Under the pieces are notes generated by a model. It had not been told where the DNA came from. It was given only the letters and a program-made list of their open reading frames with translations, and ran no database searches. From contig NZ_CP117866.1 in assembly GCF_028736035.1 (NCBI RefSeq), positions 7,688,001-7,752,000 on the forward strand: a DNA stretch of 64,000 nucleotides, written 5' to 3'. Shown here one piece after another: positions 46,255 to 54,517 of this stretch (its first letter is position 1; every line of letters starts with the position of its first letter). A program made the position numbers and the translations under genes. The stretch comes from Streptomyces sp. T12. GTDB lineage: Bacteria > Actinomycetota > Actinomycetes > Streptomycetales > Streptomycetaceae.

Positions 46255-46644
46255 ATGTCCGACTCCCCGAACCTCGCCCTCGTCCGTCGGCTCTACGACT
46301 CCGGCATGGCCCCCGAGGTGGTCGCCGAGGTCATCGACCCCGACATCGTCTGGGACATCACCCCCGGCTTCCCCTACGGCGGCGTCTACAAGACCTGGGC
46401 CAGCGCCGGCGGCGACTTCTTCGGCCGGCTCGCGCCGCGTTTCACCTCCTTCGGCGCGGTGCCCGAGGAGTTCTACGACGCCGGCGAGCACGTCTTCGTG
46501 CGCGGCCACTACCACGCCGTGTCCAAGTCCGGCGGGGAGTCGGACGCGCGCTTCATCCACCTGTGGACGGTCCGCGACGGCAGGCTCACCCACCTGATCC
46601 AGGCCGCCGACAGCCACACCGTCCAGCAGGCCCTGAACAGTTGA
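46255..46644 (+). CDS. NTF2-like (SnoaL-type) protein
   Basis: Cone-shaped alpha+beta barrel protein of 129 residues: LALVRRLYDSGMAPEVVAEV, IDPDIVWDITPGFPYGGVY, HVFVRGHYHAVSK, and RFIHLWTVRDGRLTHLIQAA. The fold hosts small hydrolases, isomerases and binding proteins; no catalytic set can be assigned. AAAGGAG lies before the ATG. Second gene of the flavodoxin operon. Confidence 0.82.
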   Translation: MSDSPNLALVRRLYDSGMAPEVVAEVIDPDIVWDITPGFPYGGVYKTWASAGGDFFGRLAPRFTSFGAVPEEFYDAGEHVFVRGHYHAVSKSGGESDARFIHLWTVRDGRLTHLIQAADSHTVQQALNS

Positions 46645-46670
46645 CCGCCCCCACCCTCACGGAGAAACCC

Positions 46671-47372
46671 ATGGCGAAGATCCTCTTCCTCATCACCGCC
46701 GCCGACCACTGGACCCTGGCCGACGGGTTCGAGCAGCCGGCCGGCTTCTGGGCCGAGGAGGCCATCGGTCCGTACGGCGTCTTCAAGGAGGCCGGCCACG
46801 AGATCGCCGCGGCCACCCCGGGCGGCGTTCCGCCGACCGCCGACGCGCTCAGCCTCACGGCTGACTTCAACGGCGGTGAGGAGGGCGCCGAGCGGATGAG
46901 GACCGCGCTGCGCGAGGCGACCGAGCTGGCGAACCCGATCCGCATCGAGGACGTCCGCATCGACGACTACGACGCCGTCTTCGTCCCCGGCGGCTGGGGC
47001 CCGATGGAGGACCTGTCCGACGACCCCGCGGCCGGCAAGCTGGTCAGCGACTGGCTCGCCTCCGGCAAGATCGTCTCGCTGGTGTGCCACGGCCCCGCCG
47101 CCCTGCTGTCCACCGTGGACGCCGACGGCAAGTCTCCCTTCGCCGGCTACCGCCTGACCGGCCTGTCCAACTCCGAGGAGATCCAGAACGGCCTCGCCGA
47201 CCGGGCGAAGTGGCTGCTTCAGGACCGCCTCATCGCGGACGTGGGCGCGGACTACCACAAGGGCGAGGAGAACTTCGCCCCCCACATCGAGGTGGACCGC
47301 ACCCTCATCACCGGCCAGAACCCCGCCTCGGCCGTCCCGCTGGCCCAGGAAGTCGTCAAGGCACTGAACTGA
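46671..47372 (+). CDS. DJ-1/PfpI family protein (type 1 glutamine amidotransferase domain, Hsp31-like)
   Basis: Protein of 233 residues. The nucleophile elbow is SLVCHGPAALL (Cys-His), with the acidic partner in FVPGGWGPMEDL and an N-terminal helix Glu in FWAEEAIGPYGVFKEAG. This layout fits the Hsp31/glyoxalase III branch, which removes methylglyoxal and related carbonyls. The ATG at 46671 is preceded by CGGAGAAACCC. Third gene of the operon. Confidence 0.86.
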   Translation: MAKILFLITAADHWTLADGFEQPAGFWAEEAIGPYGVFKEAGHEIAAATPGGVPPTADALSLTADFNGGEEGAERMRTALREATELANPIRIEDVRIDDYDAVFVPGGWGPMEDLSDDPAAGKLVSDWLASGKIVSLVCHGPAALLSTVDADGKSPFAGYRLTGLSNSEEIQNGLADRAKWLLQDRLIADVGADYHKGEENFAPHIEVDRTLITGQNPASAVPLAQEVVKALN

Positions 47373-47439
47373 CGCCCGGCGCCGACACGGAAAGCCGTCA
47401 CAGAGACGCCGTCACAGAAAACAGAAAGAGGTAGTACTG

Positions 47440-47778
47440 ATGGACAGCAACGCGACCCTTCCCAGCGTGGGGCAGACCTGGCTGGCGGACCTCGGCCCGG
47501 ACACGCCGCTCGGCCACTTCACGGTGGAGATCACCTTCGAATCGGCGACCCAGGTCAGCTTCGAGGTGACGGGCGGTGCCATCAAGGGCCGGAAGCAGAC
47601 GATGGAGTACACCACCACCCAGCTCCGCGACGGCCTGTACGTCGTGCGCTGGACCGAGCCCGACGCCGGTGACCACGTCACTCACATCGAGGACTACACC
47701 GAGGGAACCTGCATGGCCAGCTCCGTCATCGGAGGCGAGTTCGTGCAACTCCACGGGAAGTGGACCCGCGTCCGCTGA
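47440..47778 (+). CDS. MoaF-like domain protein
   Basis: Beta-barrel protein of 112 residues. VEITFESATQVSFEV, YTTTQLRDGLYVVRWTEPDA and THIEDYTEGTCMASSVI match the MoaF C-terminal-type (lipocalin-like) domain found beside amine- and carbonyl-responsive genes. The ligand is unknown. AAAGAGG precedes the ATG. Last gene of the flavodoxin operon. Confidence 0.7.
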   Translation: MDSNATLPSVGQTWLADLGPDTPLGHFTVEITFESATQVSFEVTGGAIKGRKQTMEYTTTQLRDGLYVVRWTEPDAGDHVTHIEDYTEGTCMASSVIGGEFVQLHGKWTRVR

Positions 47779-47832
47779 ACCCGCGGCGGGGCGGTGGCCG
47801 ACCGCGCGCCATCCTGACGGTGAGCGCTTCCA

Positions 47833-47848
47833 GGGACAAATCTCTCCC
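47833..47848 (+). promoter_or_regulatory. GGGA-N8-TCCC operator-like site 3, before the XRE regulator
   Basis: GGGACAAATCTCTCCC, a full dyad, 36 bases before the ATG at 47885. The wider CCAGGGACAAATCTCTCCC is 17/19 identical to the site at 50205. Confidence 0.65.
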
Positions 47849-47884
47849 CCTGACAACACCGCTCTCCGGTGCCAGGGTGAAGGC

Positions 47885-48751
47885 ATGAACCGCGATGCTC
47901 ACCGCCATGATCTGGGGGAATTCCTCAAGGCGCGCCGCGCCGAGCTCGACCCGGCCGCTGTCGGCCTGCCCGACGGCGGCTCGCGGCGTGTCGCGGGCCT
48001 GCGCCGTGAGGAGGTCGCCGTACTGGCGGCCATCAGCACCGACTACTACGCTCGCCTCGAACAGGGCCGTATCCAGCCCTCGCCGTCCGTGCTGGACTCC
48101 CTGGCCCGAGTGCTGCGCCTGGACGACGACCAGCGCGCCTACCTGTACGAGCTCGCGGCCAAGGAGGAATTCCGTCCGCCCCGCCGCCGGCCGCGCCCCA
48201 AGGCACAGCCGCAGTTGCAGCGCATGCTCGACGACATGGCGCACACCCCGGCCTTCGTGATCGGGCCGCGTACCGAGATCGCCGCCTGGAACGCCATGGG
48301 CGCCGCCCTGATCACCGACTTCGGAAAGATCCCGGAGAAGCAGCGCTACTACATCAGGCTGCTCATCACCGACCCCACGATGCGCGAGCTGTACGCGGAC
48401 TGGGAGGGCGTCACGCGGCTGGCCATCGCCCAGATGCGGATGCACAACACGAACAACCCCGGGGACGCGCAGCTCGCCGCCCTGGTGGGCGAACTCTCGG
48501 TCCGGGACGAGCAGTTCCGCCAGTGGTGGGGTGCCCACAACGTCGCTGTCCGGGACACCGGGACCAAGCACCTGCACCACCCCGTGGTCGGGGACCTGCA
48601 TCTCGACTGGAACGCCGTCACCTGGGCCGCCGACCCCGACCTGCAGATCATCGTCTGGACCGCCGAATCCGGCACCCCGACCCACGACAGCCTGCGCATG
48701 CTGGCGTCCTGGGCCGCGGACCCCAGCCGTTCGACCAGCAGCTCCGCCTGA
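47885..48751 (+). CDS. XRE-family transcriptional regulator, MmyB type
   Basis: Protein of 288 residues. N-terminal helix-turn-helix: FLKARRAELDP, VAGLRREEVAVLAAISTDYY, ARLEQGRIQPSPSVLDSLAR. The C-terminal MmyB-like ligand domain has AAWNAMGAALITDF, the conserved RLAIAQMR and LRMLASWA end. Some homologues of this type bind a fatty acid or similar ligand. About 50% similar by eye to the regulator at 59202. A dyad site lies just upstream, so autoregulation is likely. The ATG at 47885 begins the homologous part. Confidence 0.88.
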   Translation: MNRDAHRHDLGEFLKARRAELDPAAVGLPDGGSRRVAGLRREEVAVLAAISTDYYARLEQGRIQPSPSVLDSLARVLRLDDDQRAYLYELAAKEEFRPPRRRPRPKAQPQLQRMLDDMAHTPAFVIGPRTEIAAWNAMGAALITDFGKIPEKQRYYIRLLITDPTMRELYADWEGVTRLAIAQMRMHNTNNPGDAQLAALVGELSVRDEQFRQWWGAHNVAVRDTGTKHLHHPVVGDLHLDWNAVTWAADPDLQIIVWTAESGTPTHDSLRMLASWAADPSRSTSSSA

Positions 48752-48773
48752 CCGTCCGGCGGTATTCCCTTCA

Positions 48774-48826
48774 AAGGGGGAGCCTTTTCTCCTACGCGGC
48801 CCACGCCTGGGAAAAGGCTCTCCCTT
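48774..48826. terminator. Long hairpin after the XRE gene, containing a dyad site
   Basis: AAGGGGGAGCCTTTTC (48774-48789) pairs with GAAAAGGCTCTCCCTT (48811-48826), 16 base pairs with one G-T pair. The right arm contains GGGAAAAGGCTCTCCC (48809-48824), a full GGGA-N8-TCCC dyad, so it may be terminator, operator pair, or both. Confidence 0.6.
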
Positions 48827-48908
48827 CTTCGTGTACGGCACTCCTGGCACGCTCGTCACGAGGCCGACCGCGCCGCGCACCTCCGCCCCCGGTCCGCCCT
48901 CTTCTTGA

Positions 48909-49061
48909 CCGGTTCCTCAGCTCGCCGGAACAAGCGACAGCGGCGCCGACTTCACCGCCTATCGGCCCGGCCTGAACCTGGTCACCGGGGTCGCGGCGAT
49001 CGGACTGCTCCTGAACCTGGTCCCGGCGCTGCGGCTCCGGCGCCGCCTCGCGGAACGATGA
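48909..49061 (+). pseudogene. C-terminal remnant of a membrane transporter gene (MFS-like)
   Basis: A 50-codon frame with no start reads LAGTSDSGADFTAYRPGLNL then VTGVAAIGLLLNLVPALRL and RRRLAER. A single membrane segment followed by a basic tail looks like the last helix of an MFS exporter. Nothing upstream continues it. The family assignment is a guess from shape. Confidence 0.35.
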
Positions 49062-49153
49062 GCGAGGTCTTCTTCCCCGGCGCCGAGAAGTTGACCGCGC
49101 TGTGCGGCGCGCCGACGACGATCGCCCGATACCGCTGGGAGGCGTCGAAGTCC

Positions 49154-50071
49154 TCAGCGGACGTGGGCGTCGAACCAGGCGACGGCGACTTCGGGGTGCT
49201 CGCTGAAGTAGTTGTAGCCGTCGAAGCGGCGTGAGGTGCCGTGGATCCAGTGCATCTTCTTGTCCTCGACGGGGATGGCGTCGTGGACCGCCTGCACGGC
49301 TTCCGGGGTGGTCATCACGTCGTCGTGCACCTGCCCGACCAGCGTGGGCACGGTGATGGCGGAGGCGTACTTCGCAGGCGACTGCTCTGCCAGATGGAAG
49401 CCGGTGCGCTCCAGGACGGCCTGGTCGAGCCGGTCGTAGCCGCCCTCGAAACCGATGGCCTTCGAGAACTGCTCGCCGATGGAACGGCCCTCCAACGGCT
49501 GGTGCAGGACCAGGGCCTGGATCTCGGCGAACTCCTCGGGGTGCTTGGCCCAGGCCACCGCGGTGGAATTGCCGCCGAGGCACACCGACAGCAGGGCCTT
49601 CTTCATGCTCGCGGTGTCCGGGCGCGAGGCGACATGGCGGAGTGAGCCGATGACGTCGCGGTACTCGGTGAGGCCGATGGTGCAGATGCCGCCGTTGCCG
49701 TAGCCGCTCATGCCGTGGTTGCGCAGGTCGTAGGTGAGGACGTTGTACCCGGCGTCGTGCAGGCCCTTGTAGGCGGGCAGGAAGTTGACCTCGAAGCCGC
49801 CGAAGCGGTCCCAGCCCGGGAGGTGTCCGGGGTAGCCGTACCGGTTGCCGGGGGAGAAGTGGTTGTGGATGATCAGCCGGTCGGAGTCGGCCGGGATGAA
49901 CCAGCCTTCGAGAGGTACGCCGTCCATCGACGGGAATGTCACGTCCTCGTAGGCCAGGCCCAGTTCGGAGGGGCGGCGCAGAAGGGGGGCGCGGCGGCCG
50001 TCGGTGGTGCCTTCCGTCCACTGCCCGACGAATCCGTTGAACGCCAGCTCGGACATGTCGAGTTCGGTCAT
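49154..50071 (-). CDS. Alpha/beta hydrolase
   Basis: Protein of 305 residues from the ATG at 50071 (CCGGAGC before it). Oxyanion and substrate region LIIHNHFSPGNRYGYPGH; LTYDLRNHGMSG; the nucleophile elbow reads VCLGGNST, so Gly sits where Ser or Cys usually stands at GxSxG unless the elbow is shifted; late acid and His in VGQVHDDVMTT and WIHGTSRRFDGYNYFSEHPE. Substrate unknown. An ATG at 50167 would add 32 residues but has no ribosome-binding site. A dyad site lies 134 bases upstream. Confidence 0.78.
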   Translation of the reverse strand: MTELDMSELAFNGFVGQWTEGTTDGRRAPLLRRPSELGLAYEDVTFPSMDGVPLEGWFIPADSDRLIIHNHFSPGNRYGYPGHLPGWDRFGGFEVNFLPAYKGLHDAGYNVLTYDLRNHGMSGYGNGGICTIGLTEYRDVIGSLRHVASRPDTASMKKALLSVCLGGNSTAVAWAKHPEEFAEIQALVLHQPLEGRSIGEQFSKAIGFEGGYDRLDQAVLERTGFHLAEQSPAKYASAITVPTLVGQVHDDVMTTPEAVQAVHDAIPVEDKKMHWIHGTSRRFDGYNYFSEHPEVAVAWFDAHVR

Positions 50072-50204
50072 GGTGCGCTCCGGTATTAGCGAACCTCGTG
50101 CGTCTCGCACACGGGAGAATAGATCCGCGAACGGATTTGCCGCGGGTGTTCCGTTGGCATTGTTCATTCTGTGCCGCGAAAGCGAGAGGGAGGGAAACCT
50201 CCCA

Positions 50205-50220
50205 GGGAAGAATCTCTCCC
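50205..50220 (+). promoter_or_regulatory. GGGA-N8-TCCC operator-like site 4
   Basis: GGGAAGAATCTCTCCC, a full dyad in the wider CCAGGGAAGAATCTCTCCC, upstream of the hydrolase gene. Confidence 0.65.
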
Positions 50221-50366
50221 TGCCGGGAATCGGGTGAGTCTGGTAGCGGGGCGGAGAATCAGGGGTCAGATCGTCGCCGTGTCGATCACGAACCGGTCTT
50301 GACGCCCATGTGGCCAGTTCGCTCACCGCCTCCTTGTCATGGAGAAGACCACGAGAAGGCAAAGGG

Positions 50367-50382
50367 GGGATAAAAGTCTCCC
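50367..50382 (+). promoter_or_regulatory. GGGA-N8-TCCC operator-like site 5, before the aldehyde oxidoreductase operon
   Basis: GGGATAAAAGTCTCCC, a full dyad with an AT-rich left centre, 154 bases before the ATG at 50537. Confidence 0.6.
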
Positions 50383-50536
50383 TGTCGCGAGCGTCGCCGG
50401 TGATGCAAGACTTCCGACGTGACCAGCCGCCGCTGCCAAGGCGCGCGGTCGCCCTTTCCCCGCGGTGGCGTTGATCCCGCGCCTGCTGCCCCGCTGTTGT
50501 TCACGTCTGTCCCGTCCGTGATGCGAAGGCGTACGT

Positions 50537-51175
50537 ATGTCTGCTGACCTCTCTGAATCCGCTGTTCCACCCTCGACTGAATCGGGTGAGTCCTCCTCGG
50601 GGCCCAGTCGGCGTGCCGTCATCGCCACAGGTGTCGTGGTGGGCGGTGCCGTGGTGGCCGCAGGGACGTTCCTCGCCGGCTCGGAGGAGGCCTCCGCCGC
50701 GGGGGCGTCGCCCTCCAGCCGTGTCTCCCTGACGGTCAACGGCACCCGCCGGACCGTCACCGTGGACAACCGGACCTCGCTGCTGGACCTGCTGCGCGAG
50801 CACCTCGACCTGACCGGCTCCAAGAAGGGCTGCAACGCCGGGGCTTGCGGGGCGTGCACGGTGCTGGTCGACGGGCAGCGGGTCAACTCCTGCCTGACGC
50901 TGGCCGTACGGCTGGAGGGCGCCGAGGTCACCACCATCGAGGGACTGGCGGACGGCGACGAACTGCACCCGCTGCAGCAGGCGTTCATCGACGAGGACGC
51001 CTTCCAGTGCGGCTACTGCACTCCGGGCCAGATCATGTCCGGCGTCGCGTGCATCCAGGAGGGCCACACCAACTCGCCGGAGGAGATCCGGGAGTACATG
51101 AGCGGCAACGTCTGCCGCTGTGGCTGCTACGTCAAGATCGTGCGCGCGGTCGAGCAGACCGCCGCCCGGAAGTAA
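50537..51175 (+). CDS. Tat-exported [2Fe-2S] subunit of aldehyde oxidoreductase (PaoA-like)
   Basis: Small electron-transfer subunit of 212 residues. A twin-arginine signal (SRRAVIATGVVVGGAVVAAG, Arg 25-26) is followed by a plant-type ferredoxin domain with KKGCNAGACGACTVL and the second cluster domain FQCGYCTPGQ...NVCRCGCY. This is the layout of the periplasmic PaoA of E. coli. It leads a three-subunit operon with FAD and molybdenum subunits, so the complex should be exported folded, with the partners carried along. Confidence 0.92.
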   Translation: MSADLSESAVPPSTESGESSSGPSRRAVIATGVVVGGAVVAAGTFLAGSEEASAAGASPSSRVSLTVNGTRRTVTVDNRTSLLDLLREHLDLTGSKKGCNAGACGACTVLVDGQRVNSCLTLAVRLEGAEVTTIEGLADGDELHPLQQAFIDEDAFQCGYCTPGQIMSGVACIQEGHTNSPEEIREYMSGNVCRCGCYVKIVRAVEQTAARK

Positions 51176-51188
51176 GGAGCGGCCCCAC

Positions 51189-52169
51189 ATGCATCCCTTC
51201 TCCTACACCCGCGTCAACAGCGTCCGGGAAGCCCTGGACGCCGGCAGACGCGGCGGTCGTTACATCGCCGGCGGCACCACCCTGGTCGACCTGATGCGCG
51301 AGACCGTCGAAACCCCCGAGACGATCGTCGACATCAGCGCCCTGCCCCTGCGTGAGATCACCGCCACCTCGGGCGGAGGCATCCGTATCGGCGCCCTGGT
51401 CCCGATGTCCGTGGCCACCGCCGACCCCAAGCTGAACTCCCTCTTCCCGGTGGCCGCCCAGGCCCTGCGGGGAGCCTCGGCGCAGCTGCGGAACATGGCC
51501 ACCATCGGCGGCAACATCATGCAGCGCACCCGCTGTACGTACTTCCGTGACGTGACCGCCGACTGCAACAAGCGCGAGCCCGGCTCCGGCTGCGCCGCCC
51601 TGCACGGCTACAACCGCGGCCACGCGATCCTCGGCGGCTCCGACCACTGTGTGGCCGTTCATGCCTCCGACTTCGCCGTCGCCCTCACCGCCCTGGAGGC
51701 GAGCGTCCACCTGCAGGCCCCGGACGGCAGGGAGCGCAGCCTCCCCTTCGCCGACTTCCTGCTCCGCCCCGGCAGCACCCCGCACCGTGAACAGAACATC
51801 CGCCAGGGCGAGTTGATCACGGCGGTCGAGATCCCGGCGTATCCGCGTCCGCTGAAGTCGGCCTACCTCAAGCTCCGCGACCGGCAGTCCTATTCCTTCG
51901 GGCTCGCCTCGGCGGCCGTCGCGCTGCATGTGCGCGGCGGGGTGATCCGGGAGGCGAAGGTCTCCGCCGGCGGCGTGGCCACGGTGCCGTGGAAGCTGTC
52001 CGCCGTCGAGCAGGCCCTCATCGGCGAGCGCCCCTCGGACCGCCTGTGGGCCGAGGCCGCCGGCCGCGCCGCCGACGGCGCCCGCCCCCTTCGGCACAAC
52101 CGGTTCAAGGTCGAGCTCCTGAAGCGAACCGTCGAACGTCAGCTGCGTACCGTAGGAGAGATGGAATGA
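51189..52169 (+). CDS. FAD-binding subunit of aldehyde oxidoreductase (PaoB-like)
   Basis: Protein of 326 residues that passes electrons between the iron-sulfur subunit and acceptor. FAD loops: YIAGGTTLVDLMRE, ATIGGNIMQRTRC. A cysteine-containing stretch TRCTYFRDVTADCNKREPGS followed by GCAALHG suggests the extra [4Fe-4S] cluster of PaoB-type subunits. The C-terminal domain contains YLKLRDRQSYSFGLASAAVA. No signal peptide. The ATG at 51189 follows AAGGAGCGG; its stop overlaps the next gene (ATGA). Confidence 0.9.
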   Translation: MHPFSYTRVNSVREALDAGRRGGRYIAGGTTLVDLMRETVETPETIVDISALPLREITATSGGGIRIGALVPMSVATADPKLNSLFPVAAQALRGASAQLRNMATIGGNIMQRTRCTYFRDVTADCNKREPGSGCAALHGYNRGHAILGGSDHCVAVHASDFAVALTALEASVHLQAPDGRERSLPFADFLLRPGSTPHREQNIRQGELITAVEIPAYPRPLKSAYLKLRDRQSYSFGLASAAVALHVRGGVIREAKVSAGGVATVPWKLSAVEQALIGERPSDRLWAEAAGRAADGARPLRHNRFKVELLKRTVERQLRTVGEME

Positions 52170-54358
52170 GCCCCCAGCCGCAGGCAGCCGTAGGTGCGCC
52201 GCTGTCCCGGGTGGACGGCCGGCTCAAGGTCACCGGCAAGGCGGAGTACGCCGCCGAGCACGACCTCAAGGGTGTCGTGCACGCCGTCATCGTCGACGCG
52301 AGCATCGGACGCGGCCGTATCACCTCCATCGACACACGCGCCGCCGAGAAACACGCCGGTGTGCTGCGGGTGATCCACCACGGCAACGCGCCGAAGCTCC
52401 CGTACCGTGACAACGCCGGGTCCAACAACCCGCAGGGGTGCAGGCTTCGGGTGTTCCAGGACGACCAGGTGTTGTTCCACGGCCAGCCGGTCGCCGTGGT
52501 GGTGGCGACCACGTTGGAGGCCGCCCAGCACGGGGCGAGCCTGGTCAAGGTCCGCTACGACGCCGAGCAGCCCTCGACCGACCTCACCAAGGCCGAGCCG
52601 GGCGAGCCGACCCGGTACGCGCGCGGAGACGCGGAAGCAGGTCTGCGCTCCTCGGCCGTACGGCTGGACCTGACCTACGAACTGGCGCGCAACCACCACA
52701 ACCCGATGGAACCGCACGCCACCGTCGCCCGCTGGAACGGCAACCAGCTCACGGTGTGGGACAAGACGCAGTGGGTGATGGGCACGCACGACGAGATCGC
52801 GGCGGTCTTCGACCTCCCGGCGGACGCGGTGCGGGTCATCAACCCGTTCGTCGGCGGTGGCTTCGGCAGTGGACTGCGCTGCTGGCCGCACACGATCGTC
52901 GCCGCGCTCGCCGCGCGGGTGACGCGCCGCCCGGTCAAGCTGGTGCTCAGCCGCAAGCAGATGTACTTCGGTACTGGCTTCCGGCCGTCGTACGCGTACC
53001 GGCTGCGCCTCGGCAGCGACCGGCGCGGCCGGCTGAACGCCGCGATCCACGACATCGACCACGAGACCTCGTCGTACGAGACGTTCTTCGAGGCCGTCCT
53101 GGGCACGGGCCAGATGATGTACAGCATGCCCAACGTCCGCCAGGCGTACCGGCAGGTGCCGTTGGACGTGAACACCCCGATCTGGATGCGCGGGCCCGGC
53201 TTCGCCACCGGATCGTTCGTGATCGAGTCGGCCATGGACGAGCTCGCGCACGGACTCGGCATCGACCCGATCGAGCTGCGCCGGCGCAACGAACCGGCCG
53301 AGGACGAGTCGACCAACGAGCCGTTCTCCTCCCGACGGCTGAGCGAGTGCTACACGGTCGGCGCCCGCGAGTTCGGCTGGGACCGCCGCAATCCCGAGCC
53401 GCGCTCCACGCGGGAGGGGAGCCTGCTGATCGGCCTGGGCATGGCCGCCGGGGCCTACGACTGCGGGCGCTTCCCCGCGCAGGCCAGGGCGCGGCTGGAC
53501 GCCGACGGCACGGCGGTCGTGGACGCGGCCACCACCGACATGGGGCCGGGCACGTACACCTCCCAGACCCAGGTCGCGGCCGACGCCTTGGGGCTGACCA
53601 TGCGCACGGTCACGTTCCGGCTGGGGGACTCGGAGTATCCGTTCACCTCGCCGCACGGCGGTTCGGCGACCATGGCCAGTGTCGGCTCGGCCGTCGTCGA
53701 CGCCTGCAACAAGGTGCGGCAGCAGGCGATCAAGCTGGCCGTGGAGGACCGGGAGTCGCCGCTGTACGGGGTCAACGCGGACGATGTGGTGGTACGCAAC
53801 GGCCGACTGCACGTGCGGAACAACACGGCGCGCGGTGAGACGTACAAGCGCCTGCTGGCCCGCAACGACCGCTCCCACCTGGAGGCGAACGGTTCTTACG
53901 AAGGGCCTGGCTCCGAGCGGTCCGCCTACTTCGCCTACAGCGCGACCTTCGCCGAGGTCTCGGTCGATGCGGACCTGGGGCTGGTGCGGGTGCGCAAGAT
54001 GCTCGGCGTGTACGACGCGGGGCGGATCATCAGCCCCAAGCTCGCCGAGAGCCAGGCCTTCGGCGGGATCGTGGGCGGCATCGGCCAGGCGCTGTTGGAG
54101 CACACGGTCACCGACCACCGCGACGGACGGATCGTGAACTCCAGCCTCGCTGACTATCTCGTACCCGTGAACGCCGACGTCCCCGAGATCAAGGCGATCT
54201 ACCTCGACGGCGAGGACAACGCCGGCAACCTGCTGGGCGTCAAGGGGCTCGGCGAGGTCGTCCAGGTGGGCGTGGCGGCCGCGATCGGCAACGCGGTGTT
54301 CAACGCCACCGGCCGCCGGGTCCGCCAACTGCCCATCACCGCCGAAGCGTTGCTCTGA
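52166..54358 (+). CDS. Molybdenum-cofactor subunit of aldehyde oxidoreductase (PaoC-like)
   Basis: Catalytic subunit of 730 residues of the xanthine oxidase family; oxidises aldehydes to acids. Moco contacts lie in NPFVGGGFGSGLRCWPH, MRGPGFATGSFVIESAMDEL and GGSATMASVGSAVVDAC; the base Glu is in GVKGLGEVVQVGVAAAIGNA. Length matches PaoC, shorter than fused xanthine dehydrogenases. Coupled to the FAD subunit by a 4-base overlap. The specific aldehyde cannot be read from sequence. Confidence 0.92.
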   Translation: MSPQPQAAVGAPLSRVDGRLKVTGKAEYAAEHDLKGVVHAVIVDASIGRGRITSIDTRAAEKHAGVLRVIHHGNAPKLPYRDNAGSNNPQGCRLRVFQDDQVLFHGQPVAVVVATTLEAAQHGASLVKVRYDAEQPSTDLTKAEPGEPTRYARGDAEAGLRSSAVRLDLTYELARNHHNPMEPHATVARWNGNQLTVWDKTQWVMGTHDEIAAVFDLPADAVRVINPFVGGGFGSGLRCWPHTIVAALAARVTRRPVKLVLSRKQMYFGTGFRPSYAYRLRLGSDRRGRLNAAIHDIDHETSSYETFFEAVLGTGQMMYSMPNVRQAYRQVPLDVNTPIWMRGPGFATGSFVIESAMDELAHGLGIDPIELRRRNEPAEDESTNEPFSSRRLSECYTVGAREFGWDRRNPEPRSTREGSLLIGLGMAAGAYDCGRFPAQARARLDADGTAVVDAATTDMGPGTYTSQTQVAADALGLTMRTVTFRLGDSEYPFTSPHGGSATMASVGSAVVDACNKVRQQAIKLAVEDRESPLYGVNADDVVVRNGRLHVRNNTARGETYKRLLARNDRSHLEANGSYEGPGSERSAYFAYSATFAEVSVDADLGLVRVRKMLGVYDAGRIISPKLAESQAFGGIVGGIGQALLEHTVTDHRDGRIVNSSLADYLVPVNADVPEIKAIYLDGEDNAGNLLGVKGLGEVVQVGVAAAIGNAVFNATGRRVRQLPITAEALL

Positions 54359-54517
54359 CGCCACTGCCTCCATAGCCGGGTCCGGCAGCCGAACCCCCGT
54401 ACGGCTGCCGGGCCCTCCCCGGGCCGCCGCCGCGCATGCGCCTCCATCGCCGCGGCGGCGGCCCGCTCACCTTCTGCGACAGCGACCGTCTGCTCTGGAG
54501 ACCCCTGGAGACCCCCC

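Larger units (their letters stand above)
48752..49153. other. 402-base gap with gene fragments
   Basis: Contains the hairpin at 48774-48826, an apparent 3' end of a membrane-protein gene (48909-49061) and, overlapping its stop as ATGA at 49058, the first 30 or so codons of another frame (MSEVFFPGAEKLTALCGAPT) that runs into the 3' end of the hydrolase gene. No intact gene is supported. Confidence 0.5.
50072..50536. other. 465-base divergent control region with two dyad sites
   Basis: Separates the alpha/beta hydrolase (-) from the aldehyde oxidoreductase operon (+). It holds full GGGA-N8-TCCC sites at 50205 and 50367, one near each gene. No coding sequence is supported. Confidence 0.6.

Noticed and set aside
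43600..50600. Mobile element as cause of the rearranged area.
   Set aside because: No transposase, integrase, terminal repeats or tRNA attachment site were found; only gene remnants support rearrangement.
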